Shown: positions 12,801-23,372, counted from the stretch's first letter. The stretch is DNA of 64,000 bases from Chamaelirium japonicum (GCA_947650365.1 OX393550.1:100777472-100841471); one strand, 5' to 3'. The notes: generated by a model not told the origin, from the sequence alone. A program made the numbers and translations.

Positions 12801-14439
12801 TCCACACTGCGGAATAGGTACAAGGGTCCTATCCACATTGCGAACCTCCAAATGGGTGGGAGCAAGAGTACAGTCGGTGAGAATAGTAGTCACAGGTAAG
12901 GTGACATTAGGAACTAGAATCGAAGATCTATGGGACAGTAGTACTAGAGATAGCAGACAAACAATGAGCAGGCGAAGAGCCGGTGGAAGAGGTGTCGAAG
13001 AAGTAGCTCCTCGAAGCGCTGAAGACGATCCGGCTCAAGCGGAGGCGGTGCAGTAGTAGCAACAGGAGATACCAGAGTCGCTGTAACAGCGACTGCAGTA
13101 CCACCAAACTGGCAGAAAGGGGGTTGGCCACGTCCATGGCCCCGTCCCTCTCGACCTCCGCATTGGTCGTCACGAGTAGGAGTCCAGCGTGAATCCTGCT
13201 CGTCAGGTCCTCAGCGGGGGTTGCGAGGAGGACGTGTGGGATATTTACGCTTCATGTGACCGGGCTCCTTGCAGTAGTGATAGAAAATAACCCCGTTAGG
13301 AGAGCTGACAGCTAGGGCGTTGTCTGGTTCTAGAGTGGGTGGAGGAGGACGAGTATTCTGAGTCTGAAGGCGAGTCTCCTTGTCGACCAAGGCTAGCAAG
13401 GCATCCTCTAGCCAAGGTAGTGGCTCACGGTCAAGGAGCCGAGCAACAATGAGAGCAAATTCCGACCGAATCGCGGCCAAGAACTGGTGGAGGTGCCCTC
13501 GTCGAGGTAGCGCTTGAAGTCCCTGGAGTGCGGGCAAGCACACCGCTCAGGGATCAGAAAGTCCAGCTCGTGCCAGTAGGCACTCATCAGGCTGAAAAAG
13601 TCATGAATCGTACGCTCCCACATCGCGCATGCCGTAGGGAAGCGACCGATGGGTGCAAGAAGTGGGTGCAAGGTGTGGACGAGCAACAAAATTCAGGAGA
13701 TAGGCCCGGATGACTTGGTTGCCACGTAAGAGCGACCGTGGCAGCAGCAGCAACATGCGACACACCGTTAGCAGCGGTGCTACTGGTGACCGAGGAGGAG
13801 CCGGAGGAGGCATCTGGAGCTGGGTCCTCACCTGTGATGTGACCCCAAAGATCACAGCTGGAGATGACAGCCTCGACGGTGAGCGACCAATTAGGCCAGT
13901 CACTCGCCGAGCATAGCTAAAAGGTGACGGCCTTCAAAGATGGGGTGATCGTAGCAACCGACGACATCAAGGAGAATCAGGAGGGAGACAAGGCGATGCG
14001 GATATGAGGAGGGCGGATGGGGGGGTCGCCGATGATGGAGGAGCGGTGGGTAGGGGAGGCGAGGGGGGCTGCGGGTAGTGGGGGGGATCAGGGAGAGGGG
14101 AGGGGGGGATTGAAGAGGGGACGGTTGCAGGTAGTCGGGGGATAGGGGAGAGGGGAGGGGGGGATCAGAGAGGGACGACTGCGGAGGGGACAACTGCGGT
14201 AAGAGGGGCGGCGGGTAGGGAGGGTGATCAAGTAGGGGGGATCGAAGGGGGAGATTGGGTAGGGGAGATCGGAGGGGGAAATCGGATAAGGGGGGAGGAT
14301 CGGGGAGAGGGATCGATGAGAGAGGGGGGCTGCAGGCAAGGTTTAAAACTCGGGTACCGGTACCGGTATCGGCCGGCGCCGAACCGGTTCGTACCGGTAC
14401 CGGCCGGTTCTGGTTGAACCGGTACCGGCCCCTTTTTTT

Positions 14440-15250
14440 TATTTTTTTTAAATTGTAAAAAAATCTAAAAAAATCTTTAAAAATTCTAAAAAATTAGAAA
14501 ATAAATATAAAAAATTAGAAAATAAATATTAGAGTACTTTAGGCCCTTTAGGGCCCTAGTTTAGGACCTTTAGGTCCTTTAGGCTTAGGGACCGTAGGAG
14601 TTAGTAGAGTTACTTAGGAGTTAGGGTTAGGGCTTAGGAGTTAGAGCCTTAGGCTAGGCTGCTAGGGTTAGTTTTAGGCCTATGAGTCTTATCTTATGTG
14701 ACTTCAGAGTTCAGACTATGACTTATGACTTATGAGTCTTATACTCTTATCTAATGAGTTATGAGTCGACTTATGAGTTATGAGTCTTATGACTTATGAG
14801 TTATGAGTTATGACTTCAAAGTTCAGACTCTCAGAGTTCATACTTTAGAGTTTAGACTTTAGAGTCTTGGATTCATCATTCATCAAGATTCACAACCACC
14901 ACTCCCCGAGGTGTATGATTAAGAATCTTGATGAACTAGTCAACTATTGTCGAATCACCACTCCCCGAGGTGAATGATTGGACAGTAGAGACCTAACTGA
15001 ACCACAAGACTCACAAGTTACAACTTACAACTTACAACTTACAAGTTATAACTCACACCTAACAAGTTACTAATTCCTAATTTCCTATATCCTTTTTCCC
15101 TCCTTCTTTATCCAGGCTTGGGACCGGCCTTGGCGAAGTTAAAAAAGGTTTTTAAAAGGTTTTATAAAACAACCTTTTAAAGTTTTGAAATTTTTTTATT
15201 ATTATAAATTTACAATACAAATTATAGAATAAGTTTCATAATCCAGATTC
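14440..15250. repeat. Left subterminal repeat region of the hAT element
   Basis: Non-coding. It contains runs of short related words: TTAGGCCTTTAGG types at 14530-14680, GACTTATGAGTTATGAGTC types at 14690-14830, and two copies of CACCACTCCCCGAGGTG at 14898-14970. I read it as the 3' flank and subterminal region of the transposon. Confidence 0.6.
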
Positions 15251-15533
15251 CAGACGTGTTCAACACTTCAACTTCCACAAAATACAGATTATCAATATTA
15301 AAATTATTAACTCACCTGGCTGGCTCAGTCGCTCAGATAGTCAGATCAGAAGAATCAGAAGAATCAGAACTCAGAACTCAGAAGTTCCATAGATTATTAT
15401 TGCGATCAGCTTCTTCTTCGTCTTCATTTGGAGTTGGTGCCGAGTAGTGCTACTGGTAGTAAGACCCGTCGGAAGGCCCAGAATAACCGAAGATTGATTG
15501 GCCAATGTCCTGGTCGTGCTGGACACCATAACC

Positions 15534-18477
15534 TTATGCTCCGTAGCCGTAAGATGATGAAGAATCTCCATATGTTCCTTGCGATTCCTCTTGCTCTGGA
15601 AACATCGGCTGATAAGAATCTCGGTAATATGATGATGGTGGACCTAGTGGTGGATCATATCCGTACGAGTATGGTACATATGCAGCTTCATGAACAGTGC
15701 CAGAAGGCCCGGCCCCTGCTCCATCATGTGGTGACAGTGGTGGATGATGTGGATCTGGTGGGGCTGGTGGTCCAGTGACGCCGGTGTACGTGGGAGCACT
15801 AGGAGGTGAAGAAGCTCTCTCATGCTCTCTCATCCGTTGAGATGACTCTCCTCCACCATCACTAGATCCGGAAGGTATACTGCCAAGACTCTCATCTGAA
15901 TCGCTGTTTATCTGCTGCATTGCCTGGCTAACATGTTGAAATCTTCGTTTGCCGCTCCTCAACCTTGCTCCCTCTTGTTCATGTCTTTGCTCCTTGCCTA
16001 ACTCCTTCTCCAACCATGTATTTTCTTGACCGTCAAGAACTGGATCCTCTCTCTCCGTCAACCAAGGGGCTAGAGGGTTATCGTCGTCGAAAATATAATC
16101 CAAATTGATTGGATTATCACCTTGATCCTCTAATCTTCCCTGATCGCGGACCCTCAACCTCATATTGTAATGTACGAAAACTAGTTTATCTAATTTAGAT
16201 GATGACAATCTATTTCTAGTTTTCGTATGAATGAGAGAGAATGTACTCCAGTTTCTCTCGCAGCCCGATGCCGAACATGTCTGACTCAATACTCGGATAG
16301 CAATCTTGCGAAGATCAGGAGCACTTTCACCATGAATGGACCACCAAGTAGCTATAAAATTAGTCAAAAAATAAAACATTCAGTTTGTATTCGTTGATTA
16401 CAATTGGATAATTGTATAATTAAAGTGTTATCAACTTATCGACGTATTACCTGGCTGCATGGTCGAGATAGATGTTCTTGCGTTCTCCGAATCAAAGGAA
16501 CCACGAGCATATCGGAAGATTTCCATTTGCTCCATTGCCTTATTTTGTGCTGCTATGCTAGGCTCCAAGGTTCGGATCACCTCTTTAAGCCCGATCATTA
16601 TTTCTGGGTGTTGTGAAACTTCTACCCTATACTGGTATTGGGGATTTAAGTAAAATCCTATAATATGAAAGAAATAAGTATTGAGTCTAATGACTAATGA
16701 GATTAAAAATTGAAATTGTTAAATAATGAGTATACACTTGACGATAATATTTACCTGCTGCATGCAATGGATGGTGTAGCGTATTCTCCCATCTTTTGTC
16801 GATCAACTTAAAATATTGTTTTTTTGATTTTTCTCCAACCTTTGTCGACTTCTGAATGGCCATCTTAGCTCTGTCCATTGCTTCGTAGATATACCCCATT
16901 GCAGGCTTTTCATCTGAATCTACCAGTCGAAGAACTTGCACTAGAGGTTGGATACACACTATTATCTTGTCAATTTCGACCCAGAGCTCCTTTCCAACAA
17001 CAATATTTTCTACCTCTTTGCCCTCTTCATTAGATGCATATTTTGATTGACACCATGCATCTGAGGTAAACATTTTCCGTAAAGCATCCTTCTGATTAAA
17101 AATGCTCTCCAATGCTATGAAGTGAGTGGCAAAGCGGGTGATTGCTGAACGCAGAAGCTCCCGCTTCCCAGTATACCTCCTCATCAAGTCAACTACCCAG
17201 TTATGGTTGTAAATGAATTTTGTTATTTTTCGAGCTTGTTTTACAACCTTGTCAACATGATCCAATTTGCCTATATCTTTTAGGATCAAGTCGATGCAGT
17301 GTGCGGCACAAGGAGTCCAAAATATAGTCTTCCGTTCCTTCTGTATGATTTGTCCGGCCTTCTTATAGTTAGAGCCATTGTCCGTCACTATTTGGACAAT
17401 ATTATTAGCTCCAACTTCGTCGATAATATTATTCATAAGTCCAGCAAGATATATTGCATCATGCACTTTGGCTGATGCATCGACTGATTTGTAAAATACT
17501 GTACCAATTGAGCAATATACTAGAAAATTAATTATGGATTTTCTAGTAGGGCCACTCTATCCATCGCACATAATTGTGCAACCTTTCTCCTCCCAGGGAG
17601 TTTTAAAACTACTAATATAATCGTTTATTTCGGAGACCTCATCATCTAAAAGTGGCCCAGCAATTTCATATGGGGTAGGGGGAGAAATTCCCGGTCCAAC
17701 CGACTGCAATGTGTCGCACATTTTTTTAAAGTATGGCGACGCGGCTGCATTAGCCGGGATATGATTGAAATGAAAAAATTTGGCCACTGCTTTCTTCACT
17801 TTACTGGCCGCTTGTTTTATTTTTCCAGCTGTTAATTTGGTTTGTTTCTGGCCACGTTCCCTAAACATAAATCCGTCTAGAGGTAACTGCACAGATGTAC
17901 TGCCGCCAGTGCTAGTTTTACCTCCTCTAGCACTAACACTGCTACTACCACCAGGTCCACCTCCACCAGTACTACCACCAATATCACCAGGAAGAAAACG
18001 AGAACTACCACCAGGACCACTCATTGACCATCTACCTCTTTGGTCTCCCCTTCTTTCTCTCATTTCTTGACGACGAGCTTCCTCACGAGAAAGTCTCATT
18101 GCCGTTCTCATCTCCCTATCCTCATCCGGCAACTCTTCAGATGAAGAATCATCAAAACTTTCATCATCTATATCTCTATAACCCCTTACCGACTGACTTT
18201 TGGTAAGGGGTGGTCTTCTAGAAGCAAAAAGTTCAGGAGCAGTACTCTTATCTTTACTTGCTTCTCTAAAAAATTGCTGGAATTGAGACCGTACCTCTAT
18301 TGGAACGTGCTCACAACCAGTCACTTGTCCTTTCTTGCCCGCTAAATGCTCCTTCATTCTTGTGATACCACCATTTATGGTCCGGCCACAGTAGTTGCAT
18401 ATGGCCTTCCGCTTGTTGCCTTCAATTGCCTTGCAATGTAGCCATCCAGCGTCTATCTCTTTCGATTTTGGTGTCAT
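15534..18477 (-). pseudogene. hAT transposase (BED finger, DUF659, hAT dimerisation), one nonsense codon
   Basis: The transposase acts on the element ends. I see three exons on the minus strand: 18477-16755, 16657-16451 and 16351-15534, with GT...AG borders and matching phases, total 915 codons plus stop. N-terminus: BED-type zinc finger (CNYCGRTINGGITRMKEHLA, then C). Next is an acidic and Gly/Ser-rich linker, then the DUF659 and hAT core with MCDG, SGPTRKSIINFLVY, IVTDNGSNYKKAG and PCAAHCIDLIL (the C-x-x-H signature). Exon 3 opens with ATWWSIHGESAPDLRKIA and carries the dimerisation motif SASGCERNWSTF. The tail is Pro/Tyr-rich and ends SSSYGYGA. The only defect I find is TAG at 17554-17556, where hAT proteins have Trp (MCDGW), a single G-to-A change. 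The ATG at 18477 suits the zinc finger start. Confidence 0.88.
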
Positions 18478-18540
18478 TATCTAAGTCAAAAAATAAATAA
18501 GCATTAGCAAATTAGAAAGTAATTGCTCACTTTTGCAGCT

Positions 18541-18680
18541 TTGCTACGTAGAAAGTAGAAAGTAAAAACTATAAAGTTTCGACTTTTAAATGGCTCGAAA
18601 CTCGAAAGTAGAAACTAAAAACTAGAAAGTAAAAAGTAGAAACTAGAAACTAGAAACGTAGAAAGTAGAAACTAGAAAGT
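18541..18680. repeat. Partial extra arm next to the foldback
   Basis: Repeats of the AGTAGAAACTAGAAAGT type plus a GCTCGAAACTCGAAAG segment resemble the right arm of the adjacent foldback in the same orientation. This looks like a shortened duplicate arm. Confidence 0.6.
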
Positions 18681-18685
18681 AGGGC

Positions 18686-19343
18686 CCTCACGTAGATTCG
18701 ACTTTCGAGTTTCGACTTTCGAGCCATTCGAAAGTCGAAACATTTGCAAAAGTGAGCAAAACTGCAAAAGTCGAACCTTTCTAGTTTCTACTTTCTAGTT
18801 TCTAGTTTCTACTTTCTACGTTTCTAGTTTCTACTTTCGAGTTTCTAGTTTCTACTTCTAGTTTCTACTTTCGATTTTCTAGTTTCTACTTTCTAGTTTA
18901 TACTTTCGAGTTTCTAGTTTCTACTTTCGACTTTCGAGTTTATAGTTTCTACTTTCTAGTTTCTACTTTCGAGTTTCGAGTTTCTAGTTTCTCCTTTCTA
19001 GTTTCTACTTTCGAGTTTCTAGTTTCTACTCGAAAGTAGAAACTAGAAACTCGAAAGTAGAAACTAGAAACTCAAAAGTAGACACTAAAAAGTAGAAACT
19101 ATAAACTCGAAAGTCGAAAGTAGAAACTAGAAACTCGAAAGTATAAACTAGAAAGTGAAAACTAGAAAATCGAAAGTAGAAACTAGAAACTAGAAGTAGA
19201 AACTAGAAACTCGAAAGTAGAACTAGAAACTAGAAACGTAGAAAGTAGAAACTAGAAACTAGAAAGTTTCGACTTTTGCAGTTTTGCTCACTTTTGCAAA
19301 AGTTTCGACTTTCGAATGGCTCGAAAGTCGAATCTACGTGAGG
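18686..19343. repeat. Foldback: about 330-bp inverted arms with 4-bp loop
   Basis: The left arm (18686-19030) begins CCTCACGTAGATTCGACTTT and is built of TTTCTAGTTTCTACTTTCGAG units. The right arm (19035-19343) is its reverse complement with small indels and ends CGAATCTACGTGAGG. The loop is CGAA at about 19031-19034. A transcript would fold into a long hairpin. I find no clear target duplication at its borders. Confidence 0.85.
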
Positions 19344-20260
19344 CGTGTCCGTGCTTCCTAGGGGGAAAGTAAGAGGGGAGGCCCTAAAATTACCGACGAA
19401 AAAGAAATGGAAAAACTTGCAACTAAAACAGAGGTGTCCCTCACTATAAATGACCAGCCAAGAAGAAGTAATTGGGAGAAAGCCTGATGGTGATGGTTAT
19501 AAAGATAATATGCAACAAAATGGTGATGGTTATAAAGATAATATGCAACAAAATACTAAACGACTGGGTAGAACATACCAAAATGCCTCACGAACAAAGT
19601 TGCTTACCAAGGCCGTAAAAGGGGTTTATGTTACAACTTACAAGTGAAAAAGATGCAAAAGGAAAATAAGTACTTTATTTAAAAATTCAAAATGCTGCAA
19701 AAAAATGTTTACGACATTCATAGTTTGTGATTTATCAATCAATGTCGATGATGTGATTAAGAGAAAGAAAATGCTAAATAGATTGATAGCATCTTGATCA
19801 CTAAATATGTTTAAACTTTAGCCAGATTTTGTAACACTAGTGCATGCACATACAAGCATAAGCTACGGAGAATCTATAAAAAGAACATACCCAGGTTTAA
19901 GATTTGTTCTTAATAGCTTATTGGATATTACTTATGGTCCAAAACTTTGGACCACATCATGCTGAAAATGATTGTCCTGAAGGAAGACAATACATTATGA
20001 ATTCTCTTTCCTATTCAAGACAGTTCTAAACAAAACCGAGGACAGAAGTGCTGTCATAAGCAATGGTGAACGAAGCTACCTCTTTTAATCCAATGTTTCA
20101 TTATGGATTTAATAGTTGCGCATCCATTTGAGATGCTTCAGGATGTAATTTCGACAATGCAGTTATGCAAGTTTTATATAGAAGGGTCGAGGTCGTCAAA
20201 TAAGGTTCTGTTCAATTTACTATTTTTTTAGAAGATTACTATGCTTACATGTATACTGAA
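19344..20260. other. Unassigned segment inside the hAT element
   Basis: About 0.9 kb upstream of the transposase start. A 33-bp exact direct repeat lies at 19488-19553. No frame exceeds about 65 codons and I recognise nothing. It may be a leader intron or captured host sequence. Confidence 0.4.
19488..19553 (+). repeat. 33-bp exact tandem duplication
   Basis: Two identical copies (19488-19520, 19521-19553). In the plus frame they would read GDGYKDNMQQN twice within a 65-codon frame at 19450-19647, for which I have no evidence of coding. Confidence 0.85.
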
Positions 20261-20329
20261 CTGACTCAAGGCAGTAATCGTTTTACCTTCTTCACTCTTA
20301 AGTTCGTCGCTCGGCCCGCTCGTGCTCGT

Positions 20330-20750
20330 GCCGCTCGTCGTGAGTCTCGTGAGTCGTGACTCGTGAGTCGTGAGTCGTGAGTCGTGACCTCGTCGTCACT
20401 CGTCGGCGTGCGGCTTGTGTCGGTGTGCTGCTCGGCCCGCTCGTCGCCTCTCTTTCTTTCTCTTTCTTTCCTCTCTTCTCTCTTCTCTCTTCTCTCTTCT
20501 CTCTTCTCTCTTTGTTCTTTCTCTCCTCTCTTCTCTCTTCTCTCTTTTCTTTCTCTCCTCTCTTCAGTCTTCTCTCTTTTCTTTCTTTCTCTCCTCTCTT
20601 TCTCTCCTCTCTTTTTTTCTTCTCTTTCTTTCCTCTCTTCTCTCTTCTCTCTTTTTTCTTTCTCTCCTCTCTTCTCTCGTCTCTCTTCTCTCTTCTCTCT
20701 TTTTTCTTTCTCTCCTCTCTTCTCTCTTCTCTCCTCTATTTTCTTGCAAG
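20330..20750. repeat. GTGAGTC repeats and long CT-rich tract in the hAT right end
   Basis: At 20338-20400 are tandem GTGAGTCGTGA words. From 20445 to 20745 the plus strand is almost pure pyrimidine (TCTCTT types). On the minus strand this purine tract would be the 5' leader just downstream of the TATA box. The long Arg/Glu/Lys frame it opens is low complexity and not called a gene. Confidence 0.7.
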
Positions 20751-20793
20751 TTGATGGAAGGTTTTGGAGTTGCAATGGAATGGTTTGGGGGGG

Positions 20794-20801
20794 TTTATAT
20801 A
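20794..20801 (-). promoter_or_regulatory. Putative TATA box of the hAT transposase
   Basis: TATATAAA on the minus strand, about 360 bp inside the right terminus and followed by the purine-rich leader. Position fits a transposase promoter with a long leader to the ATG at 18477; inference only. Confidence 0.45.
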
Positions 20802-21300
20802 GCCTTCAAATCCCCCCCTCCCACTTAAGGAATAAGACTTTTTGGAGGGGCCAAAACTAAAAATGCCACCCCCCCTCCACATGCAAATGCTGGGAAAGCA
20901 TGTTCAGTGGAGGGAGGAATCCAACATAAAAAAATAAAAAAAGTGACCCAAAGCCCACCCACCCCATAATGGCTGTCGGACGGGACTGAACCGGCCGGTA
21001 CCGGTTCGTACCGGCCGGTACCTGCCTGACTCGGCCGGTTCGGTCCGGTACGGGTTGGTACCGGCCGGTTCAGGTCTGTTTCGGTCCCGGGTGCTGGACT
21101 CGGTTCGGCCCGGCCAAATCCGGTACGTACCGGTACCGGCCGAGATTTGAAACCCTGGCTGCAGGTCGCCAGTGAGGGAGGAGCAGGTCGGGGTGTCACC
21201 GGTGAGGGAGGAGGGGGGGACTGTGGGTCGTCGGTGAGAGGTGGGTCGCTGATGTCGTCGTCGCCATCGCAGGAGAAGAAACCCTAGATCTCTGATACCA

Positions 21301-21440
21301 TGTTAGGAGATGACGGCTAGGGTTTGGAGAGAATGAAATAGCTCTTCATTAGGGGACTAAGCCCAATATATAAGTACATTATTACATAACGAACCCGACC
21401 CAATTGTACATAAAACCCGACCCATCTATATACATTAACA
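21301..21440 (-). repeat. 5' LTR of Copia A copy 2
   Basis: 140 bp, bordered on its left by the initiator-Met primer site (minus strand). Differs from its partner at 4404 at four sites. Confidence 0.92.
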
Positions 21441-21452
21441 GCACTTAAACAC

Positions 21453-21592
21453 TGTTAATGTATATAGATGGGTCGGGTTACTTGTACAGTCGGGTCGGGT
21501 TGTATGGTCATACATGTACATATATATTGGGCTTGAGTCCCTCAATAGAGATAATTCCATTCTCTCCAAACCCTAGTCTTCATCTCCTAACA
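21453..21592 (+). repeat. 5' LTR of Copia A copy 4
   Basis: 140 bp, TGTTAATG...CTCCTAACA, the reverse complement of the neighbouring LTR at 21301-21440 apart from scattered differences. Confidence 0.92.
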
Positions 21593-21639
21593 TGGTATCA
21601 GAGCTCTAGGGTTCTCTCGTGCGACGACGGCGACGACGG

Positions 21640-22240
21640 CAGCCCCCCTCCGGCCTCCCTCCACTCGGCAGCCCCTCCTCCGGCCTCCCTCCACCCGGCA
21701 GCCCTCCCCTCCGGCCTTTCCTCCGCCCGGCAGCCCCTCCCCTTCACCCGGCAGTCACCTCCGGCCACTCCTTCACCCGGCAGCCCCCCCTTCGGCCCTA
21801 TCTACACCCCGCAGGCCCCCCCTCCGCCTCCCTCCACCCGACAGCCCCCCCCCCTCCGGCCCCATCTGCACCCCGCAGGTCCCCCCTCCGCCTCCCTCCA
21901 CCTGGCAGCCCCCCCTCCGACCCCATCTGCACCCCGCAGGCCCCCCTCCGCCTCCCTCCACCCAGCAGCCCCCCCTTCCGGCCCCACCTGCACCCCGCCG
22001 GCCCCCCATCCGCCTTCCTCCACCAGGCAGCCCCCCCCTCCAGCCCTATCTGCACCCCGCAGGCCCCCCCTCCGCCTCCCTCCACCCGGCAGCCCCCCCC
22101 TCCGGCCCCATCTGCACCCCGCAGGCCCCCCCCCCTCCGCCTCCCTCCACCCGGCAGGCCCCCCTCCGCCCTCCCCTGCACCCCCGCCCCCTCCTGCACC
22201 CCCCTGAAGCCCCACCGCCCCCTCCTGCACCCCCCCTGAA
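21640..22240 (+). repeat. C-rich leader minisatellite of Copia A copy 4
   Basis: About a dozen units of roughly 45-50 bp built around CTCCGCCTCCCTCCACC and CATCTGCACCCCGCAGG. Both strands are open over much of it (proline-rich or glycine-rich), which follows from composition. Confidence 0.85.
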
Positions 22241-22260
22241 GCCCCATCGCCCCCCCTTCT

Positions 22261-23372
22261 CCTCTGTACGGACTGCCTTAGACCTCCCTTGTGCCGGCTC
22301 GCCCCCGTACTTCAGGGGTATGGCATGTTGCTGCTACTGCCTTAGACCTCCCTTGTGCCGGCGAGCCAGTAGCACCGCTCTCTTATACTATAGTTGAGTG
22401 AAGCCATCTATTCTCAGATTTCTTGGTTTGCTCATGCTGTAACAATTGCCTAATGTCTTTGTTCTTATTTTTTATCAGGTAGATTGATTATTGGCGGTTT
22501 GGCTCATTTTCATAATTGTGAATTGTATAAGGTTGCCTAATCCAGTTATCTTCCTTTAGCCGGTGAAAATCGTATAAGATCCTATTTAACCTACCAAGTT
22601 CTCCCTTTATTCGGGGAAGTTCCTTTTTGTGGCAAGGTGCTAGCTGAAGCAAGGCTGTGACCTGCAGGATTGAGTTGTAGAATAGAATTAAGAGTTTGGT
22701 TTAGTTAGCCGATGTTATGTTAAATATTGGTAATATTATAGTGTGTCACAATCCCTGGCAATGGGTATATGAAGACGTGGAATCCGCTCTCCCATTACCA
22801 ATGTGGGACTATCCGCTCAACAAGAACTACCAGTCCTATTTGTTAAAAGATTATTACACGGACTTTTTTCTTGCGTTGTGTGTCGTCTTTTTTACCAAGA
22901 TCAAGATCCTGTTACTTGTTATTGAAATCAAGCATTGTGAAAAGAGTGACATGTCAAACTTTTTGTGCCCTAGAAAATTTGGACCTATGGATAAAAAATG
23001 AACATTAACAAACTGCTAAAAAATGGAAGACCGGCGTCACTAACCTATGTAACATGATCTTCCTTAGAAAGTATTTGGATTGATCTAACTGAAAAGGAAA
23101 GGATCATTATTCGGTTTTCCTTCCAACTATCATGAAAAACTACATGATTTTATATGGTAAAAACAGGACAGGTACGATAGAAGAAATTACTTGAGGTGAG
23201 TGCTAAAAACATTGTTGTTCGATGTTCTCATTCACAGTTCATGATCTATGATGATTTCTCAATCATGAACTTATTGTAATCTTTATAGGTTTGAGGGGCC
23301 ATAGATTGCAACTGATGGATTAAATTTAGGGTTGGTATGTCATTACTAACGCATATTTTCTTTGCAATGAAG
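22261..23372 (+). other. 3' part of the large NF-YA intron
   Basis: Two copies of ACTGCCTTAGACCTCCCTTG lie at about 22270 and 22338. A short LTR-like remnant with TGTGGGACTATCCGCTCAAC lies at about 22735-22835, similar to the TRIM at 26392. The rest is AT-rich intron ending in the AG acceptor at 23371-23372. Confidence 0.55.

Larger units (their letters stand above)
14337..21157 (-). mobile_element. Near-complete hAT DNA transposon, 6.8 kb
   Basis: The element is bounded by a perfect 8-bp target duplication GCTGCAGG (14329-14336 and 21158-21165), the size hAT elements make. The terminal inverted repeats are imperfect: CAAGGTTTAAAACTCGG at the left and CAGGGTTTCAAATCTCGG read inward from the right. 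Both subterminal regions are packed with GGTACCGG/CCGGTTC repeats, likely transposase binding sites. It encodes a three-exon minus-strand transposase and carries a 658-bp foldback, a CT-rich tract, a TATA box near the right end, and about 1 kb of sequence of unknown origin. It lies in the leader of Copia A copy 2, so it arrived after it. Confidence 0.93.
4404..21440 (-). mobile_element. Copia LTR retrotransposon, family A copy 2, with two nested insertions
   Basis: Fossil Copia element spanning the NF-YA intron. The 3' LTR is at 4404-4543, followed by a polypurine tract (about 4544-4556). RNase H and reverse transcriptase segments lie at about 9831-10950, integrase at about 11700-12540, protease at 12540-12900 and gag with a zinc knuckle at about 13200-13900. 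The G-rich leader at 13920-14336 resumes at 21158-21300, followed by the 5' LTR at 21301-21440. The flanks read ACACT at 4399-4403 and GCACT at 21441-21445, a 5-bp target duplication with one mismatch. A family B Copia interrupts the RNase H region and a hAT transposon interrupts the leader. The two LTRs differ at 4 of 140 sites by eye, suggesting an age near a million years at usual plant rates. The coding frame is broken in many places, ten or more. Confidence 0.92.
21453..22260 (+). mobile_element. Copia A copy 4: LTR and leader only
   Basis: Fossil start of a plus-strand family A element: LTR 21453-21592, initiator-Met primer site TGGTATCAGAGC from 21593, then a C-rich leader minisatellite. 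No gag or pol follows, so it is truncated at or near 22260. It lies 12 bp from the 5' LTR of copy 2, in opposite orientation. Confidence 0.88.

Noticed and set aside
20266-20775. 169-codon minus-strand frame rich in Arg/Glu/Lys, with plus-strand Ser/Leu/Phe frames opposite
   Set aside because: It is a translation of the pyrimidine/purine tract; several frames on both strands are open for the same reason.
21619-22247. Proline-rich plus-strand and glycine-rich minus-strand frames up to 249 codons
   Set aside because: They come from the C-rich leader minisatellite of Copia A copy 4. Like frames at 2751-3279 and 29763-30380 come from the other leaders.
22717-23001. 94-codon plus-strand frame in the NF-YA intron
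   Set aside because: Overlaps a TRIM-type LTR remnant and shows no domain or splice logic.
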